This document shows positions 25,484 through 35,000 of a stretch of 64,000 bases of DNA, one piece after another; position 1 is the stretch's first letter, and every line of letters starts with the position of its first letter. The notes beneath the pieces are model-generated. The model was not told the origin of the DNA and ran no database searches. It saw nothing but the letters and a program-made list of their open reading frames with translations. The translations under genes and the position numbers were made by a program. Source of the stretch: CAWARU01 sp963784575 (GTDB lineage: Bacteria; Pseudomonadota; Gammaproteobacteria; UBA6186; Azoamicaceae); assembly GCA_963784575.1 (NCBI GenBank), contig CAWARU010000001.1:1612001-1676000 (forward strand), read 5' to 3'.

Positions 25484-26032
25484 ATGAACAATAGTTCTGT
25501 TAAATTGAATTGGATTGAAAATAAAAATATAAACAGCAACACTCTATTACCAGACGATATTTCTCTTGAAAAAACGAGACTCTACATAGAAGCAATAGAC
25601 TTTTCAATGATTATAGACAAAATGATTAATACTGGATGGTTAAAGACTGATGCTGAAAAAACTTGTAAACTTTATAGAAATTACCTTTTTTTAAACAAAA
25701 AATATGGTTCAAAATTAAAAAAGCTCGCGCCATCAAAAGATATAGACGAGTTTTGGCATTATCATATTCTGGACACTAAGAAATACCACAATGACTGTGA
25801 AAATATATTCGGATATTATCTGCACCACCAACCTTCTTATCCTGGCAGTAATTATAACTTCGAATTAGAAGAGCTATCTAGTATCTTTAAAGAAATACAA
25901 AATTTTCACTTTCATGAATATGGTGAATATATTGAAGCCACAAAAACAAGTAGACCAAGAATTATTAACTATATACTGTCTAGTTATTTCAAATATAGGA
26001 ATGCATTGGTGAGAAACTATGAACACAAGTGA
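25484..26032 (+). CDS. GRDP-like (PF07173-type) protein
   Basis: About 182 aa from the ATG at 25484, which has AAGGAAGG at 8 nt; the ATG at 25478 is too close to it. Residues about 85-120 carry DEFWHYHILDTKKYHNDC, the conserved WHxH-LDT-x-YxxDC pattern of the glycine-rich-domain-protein-like family, followed by GYYLHHQP. The invariant His, Asp and Cys residues suggest a metal or catalytic site, but the biochemical activity is not established to my knowledge. It is in one unit with the Gly-rich peptide gene, so action on that peptide is the natural hypothesis. Confidence 0.72.
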   Translation: MNNSSVKLNWIENKNINSNTLLPDDISLEKTRLYIEAIDFSMIIDKMINTGWLKTDAEKTCKLYRNYLFLNKKYGSKLKKLAPSKDIDEFWHYHILDTKKYHNDCENIFGYYLHHQPSYPGSNYNFELEELSSIFKEIQNFHFHEYGEYIEATKTSRPRIINYILSSYFKYRNALVRNYEHK

Positions 26033-26122
26033 TTTCTGTGTTTTTATCAGATCCTCTACAATATACTTTATCTGGCAAAAAAGTATATATGCAACGTTAT
26101 TGCAATTATACTATGTCTGTAT

Positions 26123-26138
26123 ATTGTACATTTACAAT
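26123..26138. promoter_or_regulatory. inverted repeat ATTGTA-CATT-TACAAT
   Basis: This perfect 6-bp-arm dyad in the gap after the GRDP-like gene has the half-sites TTGTA/TACAA in the order opposite to the cluster promoters. It may be a further operator, controlling the gene at 26298. The rest of the 26033-26297 gap shows nothing else. Confidence 0.35.
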
Positions 26139-26297
26139 CAAGGAATGTTCAATATATTAAGCAAATGCTTATACAGTGGAGAAGAAGCCTAGAGATGCGT
26201 ACTATAGGCTAGTTAATTCTATAATCTAATCGATTTAAAGTTAACTTAAAAAATTTCTTCATAATTGTATTAAAAAATGAAATCTATAGGAGTCCAT

Positions 26298-26594
26298 ATG
26301 AAAGCACTTATGTATCTATTTTACGCTTGTTGTAAGGATGATAGTAAAACGAATCGTCTTAAGAAGGAACTTTTGGCATTAGAAATTGCAAGAGATCAAT
26401 TGCTTGAATCAGAACTTCCTTTAAGAATCGAGGCTTACTATGATTACAGCTGTGATTACAGGATAGAACCACTGCAATACTTTTCTAAGTCCACAGGAAA
26501 ACCAATCTCAGCCTCAGAAAAATTGACTGAAATAGAAGAAGAAATAGCTTCTTTCACGGATACAATGAAAAAAAATCAATCAAAAAAACTTTGA
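26298..26594 (+). CDS. 98-aa hypothetical protein
   Basis: The ATG at 26298 has AGGAG five bases upstream; the frame extends seven codons further without a ribosome-binding site. The protein has a short hydrophobic start with a Cys pair (MKALMYLFYACCKDD), which could be a lipidation-like or membrane-contact segment, and then charged helices. No domain is recognised. It follows the GRDP-like gene on the same strand and may be the last gene of the accessory cluster. Confidence 0.55.
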   Translation: MKALMYLFYACCKDDSKTNRLKKELLALEIARDQLLESELPLRIEAYYDYSCDYRIEPLQYFSKSTGKPISASEKLTEIEEEIASFTDTMKKNQSKKL

Positions 26595-26676
26595 AATACT
26601 CATCGCCTTAAATAATAAATTGTAAAAGTTTAGACAAGATCTAATGGTATGATCCCGGAGACAACTTTCTTGAGTA

Positions 26677-28693
26677 CTAAAACAAACGGTTAAAAAAATG
26701 AGAACGCTGACCTGTTTGCAATTCTTCTCTCATCTTCATAAGCGATTTGATTTCGACCGTTACAATTTGATCTGGTGAAGAATCTGAAAACTGAGTTCCA
26801 TAAAAGGCTTGTCTTAAGGAAAATAGAGCTTCTAACGTGTTTTCAAGCCTATCTTGTTCAGGGAAGACTTTTTCTCCTACCAAAATGCAACCAGTAGAGT
26901 GTTCTGGTTTTGTTCCCATATGAATTTGAATACCTGATCGTGGACCAGTTCCTGTAAGCTGGAGGGTCCATTCTTCTCGCCTCCGCTTTAACTTGCTACT
27001 ATATCGATTATATCGTAATATTGCACCATAATCCCCTTCAGGAATTGAGCTAATTTCATTAATATTATTACGATAAGCTTTTTCCAAAGTATAACAGATC
27101 CACTTTCCATCGACATATAAATCACCCGTTATAGATTTTTTATTCACAGAATTGCGAACAATGTTAATTTTAAGTGTACGCCTTCTATCATATTGGTAAA
27201 GAAGTGCAAGGTTGTTTGAGTTTGCAGAAGTTTTTTTGTCTTTTTTGTGTTTTTGCACCTTAGACTGAGAATGGGCCTTAATTTTGGCATTGCTTTCTGA
27301 ACCAGTCAATTGTTCTGAAGGTAATTCGATACTCGCTGGAGCACGAGAAGATAATTGCAAGAAATTTTTGCTCTTTTCTTTATCTTCTTTTTCCAGTTTT
27401 CTTGCTTCTTCTTCAGCATCCAACATCACAGCTGGCGCGATTTCTGAAAGAGCATCAGTTCCAAATTTTTTACTTGATTTTTCTATGCTATGACCTGTCC
27501 CTAAATTTGGATTTAAAGATAAGGAAGCAGTTATTGTTTCTGTATCTTTTTGGATTTTTTCAATTGTATCTGTCAATCTATTTGTTTCTTTTTTGATATC
27601 GGAAGCGATATTTAAGACTCCATCAATCACTTGGTCCGAAATACCGATTTGTCTTAAAAGGCCTGCTTCTTTGATCTTCTTCGCATTCTTAGCCAGTTCA
27701 TCAAGATTAAAATTTGAAATGTTCTCTATTGCTGCCCCTATCCCACCTTGTTCCGCAATACGTCGAAATTCTTTACCCATTTTTTGGATTCCGGTTCCTA
27801 AGTCACTGCTCATATTTTGGATCCCAACTCCTAAATCTTTGCCTATTTTTTGTATTCCATCACCTAATTCTTGAATACCCTTCTTGAGATCTTTTGCGGC
27901 CTCAGATTGCAGCACTTTACTGCCCATCTGTGCTGCAAATTCCGTTCCAACTCTTTTTGCAGTAGACTTGAGAATATCTTCTCCCAGACTACGGAGATCA
28001 GCTTCACTTCGGACCTCAGCCAATCGATCAATAACATCACCTGAAATCCTTAAACTCTGCAGTTGCTTTTGACACCGTTCTATGAAAGGAGTGGTTTTAA
28101 GAACACCGACAGCATTCTTTAAATTTTCCTTTCTCAAACGCTCTGCAAGCTTATTGGGGTCCGTTGTACCTTGTGATAACTCCATAACTCGTTTAGTATG
28201 AGATTCTGCATGTTGAATTGCAGCTTCCATTCTCGCTATCGCAACAGGATCTTGTCCCTTAAATTGGCTCTGCATTCTTCCTATTGAACCTTCAGTCGAA
28301 GAGCGGACAAACGATCCAATTGCCCCATTAATAATTTTTCGTAATGCTGCGCGTAATTCTTTTATCAAGACTTCCGATATTTGAGATTTAATACATTCTT
28401 TAATTTTATTTATTTCAGATCTTATTTTTATTTTAAGCTGCTGTAATTCTGATGCAGTTGTTGCCCCTTTGCCAGGATTAGTAAAGGTGTCCTTAACTTT
28501 ATTAATAGTATCTTCGATTATGGTAACGAATGACTTTACAGTATCTACCAAATCTATCGCTGACTTAACGCCATTATAAACATCGTTGACAATAGCCAAT
28601 ATATTAACCGCGGTACCCACAAATTTAACATATGGAGATGATGAATTTTTTAAACTATCCACCACTTGTTTAAATCCACCCTTTAATGCTGTG
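26677..28693 (-). CDS. C-terminal part of the giant protein (DUF5675-like end), cut off by transposon copy 2
   Basis: The ORF from a GTG at 28665 is 662 codons, and the same frame is open up to the transposon junction. Residues about 30-380 are helical with hydrophobic stretches (YVKFVGTAVNILAIVNDVY) and repeats such as GIQELGDGIQKIGKDLGVGI. The last 160 residues match the DUF5675 pattern: TGDLYVDGKWICYTLEK, IPEGDYGAILRYNRYSS, RSGIQIHMGT and TGCILVGEK. When transposon copy 2 and one CTGTG are removed, the frame continues directly from the ORF at 32033-46838. It has no credible start of its own and is probably not expressed now. Confidence 0.8.
28689..28693. repeat. target duplication CTGTG, left of transposon copy 2
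   Basis: CTGTG here is repeated at 32033-32037. It shows that copy 2 inserted as a unit into previously continuous coding DNA. Confidence 0.85.
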
Positions 28694-28825
28694 TGTTATG
28701 TATCAATTTATTTTAGGCAGAAGAAGCAGTTTCATTTCGCGATAAATTAAATCTTATAATTCAGCATTCCTTAAAATACCACGAAACAAAATTTATTTAT
28801 TATTATATACACCTATTGTTAATAG

Positions 28826-28912
28826 TGATTGATCTCTCTAAATATTTTGAAGGAACAGATCAGAGATCCTCCTCTCAAAATAAGTGGATTAAAAAAAAGG
28901 AGAGATCAATCA
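28826..28912 (+). promoter_or_regulatory. 13-bp inverted repeat enclosing the zinc-ribbon gene ribosome-binding site
   Basis: TGATTGATCTCTC (28826-28838) and GAGAGATCAATCA (28900-28912) are perfectly complementary. The right arm contains the Shine-Dalgarno and the A of the start codon. A transcript entering from outside would fold this and hide the ribosome-binding site, a known way for transposons to avoid expression by read-through. The same structure exists in copy 1. Confidence 0.55.
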
Positions 28913-29457
28913 TGTTAATTATAGCGCGGTTCTTTAATTCACTTGTAGAATATGTTGAATTTATCTATCAGCATGGGTCAAAACCCTTTCGACCCTCTAA
29001 ATGCGGATACTGCGGTAAAGCAGGATTAAGATGCCATGGTTTTCGCGAACGCAAAGCAGACAGAGAGAATCACTGCGAAGATTCTCTAAATCCTGTCTTG
29101 ATTCCAAGATTTTTTTGCAAACACTGTCGTCGTACTTGTTCAGTATTACCAAATTGCATTTCTCCCAGAAGGTGGTACCTCTGGTCAGTGCAGCAGCTTG
29201 TATTGTCACTGGATATTTTGGAACATTCCCTGCGGTACATCGCAAGTAAGACGCCTCCAGTCAGAAGCACAATAGCGCGCTGGGAGCTGCGCCTTCGAAC
29301 TATGTTTCCGATACATTCCTTGCATTTGAAGAGTAGAGCTCCAGACCTAGGAAGAAGCGCTGAGTCATTCTGTATTTTCTGGAAAGCTTGTCTAGCACAA
29401 ATGTCATTATCCGATGCAATGTTCTGGATTTATTGTGCTGGGGAAGTCATCCCATGA
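28912..29457 (+). CDS. zinc-ribbon transposon protein, DUF6431-like (copy 2)
   Basis: Identical to the product at 23986-24531 (see there for motifs). Its start lies at the end of the inverted repeat 28826-28912. It is the first gene of the element, near the TGTTATG end. Confidence 0.7.
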   Translation: MLIIARFFNSLVEYVEFIYQHGSKPFRPSKCGYCGKAGLRCHGFRERKADRENHCEDSLNPVLIPRFFCKHCRRTCSVLPNCISPRRWYLWSVQQLVLSLDILEHSLRYIASKTPPVRSTIARWELRLRTMFPIHSLHLKSRAPDLGRSAESFCIFWKACLAQMSLSDAMFWIYCAGEVIP

Positions 29458-29481
29458 TTAAAGTTATTTCAAGCTATTTTA

Positions 29482-29508
29482 AACCTAAATTTAAGTGAGA
29501 CAGTCAAA
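29482..29508 (+). repeat. internal sequence resembling the transposon end
   Basis: CCTAAATTTAAGTGAGACAGTCA between the zinc-ribbon and transposase genes matches the subterminal CCTAATTTAAGTGAAACAGTCA of the far end (minus strand near 31975-31998) with few differences. It may be an extra transposase-binding site, or the former end of a smaller element that gained the zinc-ribbon gene. Confidence 0.45.
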
Positions 29509-29602
29509 ATGAAGATTTAAAACATAAACACACACTTTCGCCACTGTTATTGCAGCCCATTTTTCTGGGACACTTTAGTTTTTTGTGTTACAGGAGGCGA
29601 AT

Positions 29603-30949
29603 ATGAACAAAATTCCACCCTTAGCATTGTTTCGGTTATCTGTGCTGGGACCGTTGGCTAGCCGTGAGAAATTGGAGCGAGGTGAACTAAAACGCATTAT
29701 TCGTGAACTGGCAGCCAAGAGTTATGATATTCCAGGCTCAGATAGGAATCGCGTGACTGAATATGCCATTGAGCATTGGTATTACAATTGGAAGCGGGGC
29801 GGTATAGAAGCATTGGCTCCTAAGATGCGTCGCGACTGCGGCAAAACAAAGCTAAAGAAGGAATATCAAGAAGCTATTCTGAAATGTAAATCAGAGAATA
29901 AAAAGCGCTCAATATCGGGTATTAAACGCGTGTTAGAGTTATCTGGAGTTTCAGCCATCGGTGAGCTGTCGCGCTCGAGCATTTACCGATTGTTAAAAAG
30001 CGTAGGATTATCCCGACGCCTTGAAGAACCTGCAGTCACTATTGAACATCGCAGCTTCTGTGCTGAAAAGTGCGGCGACATCTGGTATGGAGATGTCTTG
30101 CATGGTCCATCGGTTCCCGTTGGCAAAAGGCTTAGGAAAGCTTATTTGGTGACCTTAATGGATGATGCATCGCGTCTAATTGCGCACAGCGCCTTTTGTC
30201 TCGCTGAGACAGCACTTGATATCGAGGGAGTTCTGAAGCAAGCGATATTGAAACGAGGATTACCTAAGAAGTTAGTCGTGGACAACGGGGCGGCTTATCG
30301 TTCCAGAACTTTGCAGGAAATTTGTGCACGTCTTGAAGTCCGTCTAATTTATTGTCGCCCATATGCCCCGCAGGGTAAGGGTAAACTTGAAAAATGGCAC
30401 GGAAGATTTAGAAGCGATTTTCTAAATGAACTAGATACTTCTCAATTACGCGATTTGCAAGATTTAAATGAACGTCTCTGGGCATGGATAGAAGGCGAAT
30501 ATCACCAACAAGTGCATAGCGCTCTTCAGGGATTAACGCCGATGGAAAGATGGCGGAAAGATATTATTCATGTTCGGCCTCTCGGGTCTTTTACTACCAA
30601 ATTAGATGAAATTTTTTATCACCGCCATAAACGAACTGTCAGAAAAGATAGCACTGTTAGCTTTGAAGGAAATATGTTTGAGGTTCCTTATGAACTTTCA
30701 GGCAGAACAGTGTTTCTTGTGACTGATCCGCATCGAAAAGAAGCCATCCGTGTGGAGTCCCAGTCAGGGGAATTTTTAGGGGCAGTCACTAAACTAGATC
30801 CTATTGCGAATCTCGACAGACGAAGGATAAGACCCCAAAAGCAACAGGAACTGCTGGAGAACAAAAAAGCATTTAATATGGTTGAACTCGCATTAGAAAA
30901 TTATACAAATTCTTTAAGAGTACATGTAATAGGAGATGAAGATGAGTAA
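29603..30949 (+). CDS. TniA/TnsB-type DDE transposase (copy 2)
   Basis: Identical to the protein at 22494-23840. The ATG at 29603 has AGGAGGCGAAT directly upstream. Intact DDE residues indicate that this copy is potentially active. Confidence 0.88.
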   Translation: MNKIPPLALFRLSVLGPLASREKLERGELKRIIRELAAKSYDIPGSDRNRVTEYAIEHWYYNWKRGGIEALAPKMRRDCGKTKLKKEYQEAILKCKSENKKRSISGIKRVLELSGVSAIGELSRSSIYRLLKSVGLSRRLEEPAVTIEHRSFCAEKCGDIWYGDVLHGPSVPVGKRLRKAYLVTLMDDASRLIAHSAFCLAETALDIEGVLKQAILKRGLPKKLVVDNGAAYRSRTLQEICARLEVRLIYCRPYAPQGKGKLEKWHGRFRSDFLNELDTSQLRDLQDLNERLWAWIEGEYHQQVHSALQGLTPMERWRKDIIHVRPLGSFTTKLDEIFYHRHKRTVRKDSTVSFEGNMFEVPYELSGRTVFLVTDPHRKEAIRVESQSGEFLGAVTKLDPIANLDRRRIRPQKQQELLENKKAFNMVELALENYTNSLRVHVIGDEDE

Positions 30950-31739
30950 TAAACACTTTGGTTTAACCCACACTCCAATCGGAAAAGCAGTTAAGAATTT
31001 CTGGGATGACGGGCAGCAATTTAGTGACTTCATAGAGAAATTTCAGTGGCTATTGAATAATCCAGGGATTGGTATCTTTACAGGAGAACCTGGAGTTGGT
31101 AAAACCGCAGCGCTACGCCAAGCAACACAAAACATTAACCCGCATACTCATCAAGTGATCTACATGCCAGAAACGGATTTTGGACGGGTGGATTTATATC
31201 GTAGCCTTGCTATTGAGCTTGGGTTAGAACCATCAACACGCCGTGCTGTGTTGTGGAGAAGCATCAAGAATAGGGTCCAAGAACTATATGATGGGAAAAA
31301 TATTTTGCCAATCTGGATCATTGACGAAAGCCAGAATTTGCCGCATGAATTTTTTATTGATTTACCATCGTTCCTGAATTTTGCGCTCGATTCCAGGGAT
31401 ATTATGACAATATGGCTAGTAGGACATCCCTCCCTTAGCCAAGTTTTAAGTAAGGTGGTGCACAGTGCGTTATACAGCCGAATTTCTGCAAAAGTGACTC
31501 TGAAACCCATCATAGAACGAGAGAGATTCCAAGCATTAATTGATTATGCCTTTAAGGAAGCTGGGAGCCAAATAAAATTGCTTTCTGACAGTGGTATAGA
31601 GATGTTGCGGCAGGCTTCACAAGGAAAGCCGCGACATGCCAGCAAAATTTTGCAAGGGGCATTGAGAATAGGCGCTAAGAAAGGATTGACTCATCTTCCA
31701 GATGAAGTTCTAAAGGCAGCAATAGAGGAACTCCAATGA
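30942..31739 (+). CDS. TniB/TnsC-type AAA ATPase (copy 2)
   Basis: Identical to the ATPase at 21704-22501. Its ATG overlaps the transposase stop (ATGAGTAA), implying translational coupling and a fixed ratio of the two transposition proteins. Confidence 0.88.
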   Translation: MSNKHFGLTHTPIGKAVKNFWDDGQQFSDFIEKFQWLLNNPGIGIFTGEPGVGKTAALRQATQNINPHTHQVIYMPETDFGRVDLYRSLAIELGLEPSTRRAVLWRSIKNRVQELYDGKNILPIWIIDESQNLPHEFFIDLPSFLNFALDSRDIMTIWLVGHPSLSQVLSKVVHSALYSRISAKVTLKPIIERERFQALIDYAFKEAGSQIKLLSDSGIEMLRQASQGKPRHASKILQGALRIGAKKGLTHLPDEVLKAAIEELQ

Positions 31740-31936
31740 GGGAGATTATCATGTTATTTACACCACCTACTCTAACAGATGAAGCGGCTTATGAACTTGT
31801 GGAATTTTTGCAAGATTTTGTATTGGCGCTTGAAAATCACTATATGCCGCAGCTTAGACGCTATACCAAGACATCAGATGAAGAAAGTAATTTAAGTTTT
31901 GGATGCGAGGAGGTTGAAGGAGTCGATCCATTTTAA
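31736..31936 (+). CDS. 66-aa transposon protein (copy 2)
   Basis: Identical to the product at 21507-21707. It overlaps the ATPase stop and is followed at once by the strong hairpin at 31945-31981 that closes the transposon operon. Confidence 0.6.
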   Translation: MREIIMLFTPPTLTDEAAYELVEFLQDFVLALENHYMPQLRRYTKTSDEESNLSFGCEEVEGVDPF

Positions 31937-31944
31937 TTGTTGAA

Positions 31945-31981
31945 AAAACAGTCAGCGAGGTAGGTTTAACTGCTGACTGTT
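31945..31981. terminator. bidirectional hairpin at transposon end (copy 2)
   Basis: AACAGTCAGC and GCTGACTGTT stem, T-rich on both sides, between the last transposon gene and the element end. Any transcript of the giant gene coming from the other side would also meet it. Confidence 0.7.
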
Positions 31982-32009
31982 TCACTTAAATTAGGTCGAA
32001 ACGAATCAT

Positions 32010-35000
32010 TTAATTTATTGCGGAACGTAACACTGTGCCAACTTGTGACTGCATGCTCGAAAATTGTTCTACAATGCTGCCCCCTTTTTGGATGGCTGCT
32101 TGAATATTTTGTGCCAAATCATAGATCAAAGTAACAAATTTACCAAGGTCAGCTTCTCTCTTACAGAGTTCCTCTAAATCTTTTTCCAAGCTGCTGCTCA
32201 CTTTTGAGCTGAGGCCATCTAAAACCTCGCCAACAATTTTATCAATAATGTTCTTTTGAATCTCTGAAACAGCAGCTTCTGTTAATATATTGCTTAGCAC
32301 AGAAACAGCCACATCCACCAGGCAGCGTACCAATATCTTCCCAACTAACGCCATGGTAGATAGGGAGCCCACTTTTGCTGCAGTCTTTCCAATGTTTGCG
32401 AGGGTTGCTATCCCGGCCGTCAGAATTGACAGGGCAAAAGAAATGATTTTTTGAGCTATCCAATCCTTCCAGCTGAATTTACCTGAAATCATCGCCATGG
32501 TAGCATAGACCATGTCGTTGATCCCTTCGCTTATCAAAGCATTGCCAATATTTGCAGCACCAAACACACACAAAATTGCACCTAAAATAATTTGAGCAAC
32601 ACCTATTAAAAACACCGCAAAGGCCCCCCAATCCCACCAGGATTTGTCCTCCTCAACAATCAAGAACTTGTCCAAGCCAAGCCCGATGAAAAATGGTAAT
32701 TCATCCGGGAAATTGTGTTGATCTTCAAGTTCTGTGAATAATTTTAAACTAGCGTTAATGCCATCTTTGTAAGAACGAATATCTCCTTGCGCAGCTAACA
32801 ATTTATTTTTAATAAATTCCTTATCACTTTTAAATTGAGAATTTTTTAGAGCATGATCTAGCGCTTCATTTATATCACTTTTTAGGTCTATATTATGTTT
32901 TAAATCTATTTTGATGCCGCCTGACTTGTACTGTTTACAAAGTCCTCCTGATTTTAGTATATTGTTTTCCTTTAAAAATATTAAAATTTTTGCTGCTTCT
33001 TCTTGTTTGCTGCCAAAAGGCAACTCATCTTGGTAGATGTAGAGCGCCCCTTCATGATCTGGTTTTTTCTGCAATTCCTGAGATTTTAATGCAATAACTT
33101 CTTTGATAAAGCTTTGGATGCCTTTGGTTTCGCGCCCCCCATTGTTGAATGTGATATCACGGTATCTAGCATATTTGCCATCGAAATTGAACTTTGCCGA
33201 CAAGAACTGTGCCTTCATATCCTCAAGTTTAACACGTCTAGTTTGTACCATTAGCTTTTTGTCTAGTAAATGGGATTTCAATTCCAGAAGTGGTGCACTT
33301 TTGTTAAAAACAGCTATATCTACAGCATTAGGATTGATAAGCATTTCGATCTCTTGCCAATCTTTTTCAAATCGAGATTCGAGTTCTTTTTCTAAGCGCT
33401 TTCGGTCTAGAACATATACAGTTTCTATTTTCCCCGCGGGTAAATTTAGACTTTGCCAGAGATCTTCATTGCAATTCACAATATCTTCAAAGCTTTCAGG
33501 TTTAAAAACATCATTACTCTTTTTAGAAAGTAACTCAATGAGAGGTTCAGCGATTACAGGGTCGATCATTTCCCGAATCATTTGCTGAGCCTGACTTAAT
33601 CCTGCCCCCTTATATTTTTTTCTAAGCACATCACCATGAATGAATCCGGCATCCACCAAAGTATCATAAATTGCTCGAGATTTGTTGCGTGCTGCTTCAT
33701 CGCCGTTTCCGCTGGTAAAGTCAAAGGGTTCTAGATATTCGCCAGCAGCTTGCTTGAGATAATGCAAATGAAGCCCAATAACCTCTAATTTTCCTTGAAC
33801 TTGATCTTGATAATAATTTTCGCTGCTTGAAAGCTTTTTCAATACCTCTGGGCTGGCAATGCTTGCAAGCACATCAGCTATTTTAAGATTTGCCATCAAT
33901 ACAACTTTCTGGGCTTCTAATACTTTGATAGCCTCTTTTAAGACCCTTCTCGCTTCTTTCTTTGTTCTGGCATCACCATTTTCATTCAACTTAATAATGC
34001 AAAATGCGAGTCCTATGTAGGCAAAACCTGAATTTTCCTTAAGTTCAACAGCACGTTCAAAACATTGTTTCGCACAGGTAATCTGATCTTTGCTATGTTC
34101 TTTTGATTTGTCTTGTGAGCGATCAACATAAAGATGCGCAATACCTAACTGCACTGCTTCTTCTGGTTTTCTGATTAATTCATTCAGTAAAACATGCAAA
34201 CTTAATTTTTCAAAGAGCTTAAATTTTTTGTTGAGATTTTTTTGAAATTTCGCAATCAGGGCTTCTTTGTCATCTGCATGCTCCACTTTGCTGATTTTTT
34301 CTTTTTTCCTGTCTAACCAAAAAGCCCAATGATCCTTTAGAACGCCATAGATGCTTGCAATTACCTTGTCCTTTAGTTTTTGATCGATACCTGATAATTT
34401 TTTTTGCAATATATTGCCTATAATATTATTTTTAAATTGATTAAACTTGGCAAACAATTCTTCTTCAACCTCAAGCTGCAAAATATATTTTTGTTGTAGT
34501 TCCTTAAGCCTTAATTTTTCTCGCTCATCACGCAGCGCTTTTTCTTTGATGATGATGAGTTCAGCAAGATCTTTAAATGGCAATCCTTGGGTTTTACAGA
34601 GTTCATCATAAGCTTTTGTCTCAACTTGCAATATAAGTTGAAAGGTCCCCTGCCTGCCATTTCGGGCAGTTCTGCCAACAGCTTGATCTTCTATCCTATC
34701 ATTTTCTGGCAGATAGCCTAAGATAACATGGAGGCCTCCAACAATGTCTACTTCATCATCAACAGTAATATCCGTGCCTCTTCCTCCCTTATTTGTCGTT
34801 ATGATAATATCACCACGCGTTGCTGGCCTGTGGCTAAATCTCTTTTCGACGTCGTCACCATCCCGCACGTATCTTACAATAGATTGAGGTGATACGCCTT
34901 TACTCTGAAGCGCTTTTTCTACGCTGCTGGCTCTTTCAATATTCTCACAAATTATTTCAACAGGACGTACTTCTGAAATTTCTATTGCGGAGGCAGTGAT

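Larger units (their letters stand above)
28694..32032 (+). mobile_element. Tni/Tn7-like transposon, copy 2 (3,339 bp), inverted relative to copy 1
   Basis: Same length, ends, gene order and translated products as copy 1, in opposite orientation, with its own duplication CTGTG. The complete identity of the encoded proteins indicates recent transposition. It interrupts the giant minus-strand gene. Together with copy 1 it flanks 24750-28693 as long inverted repeats, so homologous recombination could invert that 3.9-kb segment. Confidence 0.9.

Noticed and set aside
24750..28693. Composite transposon made of two flanking copies carrying the peptide/GRDP-like genes as cargo
   Set aside because: Each copy has its own distinct 5-bp duplication (ATAAC, CTGTG) and each interrupts a gene that is restored by its removal. 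They are independent insertions, and the DNA between them is resident.
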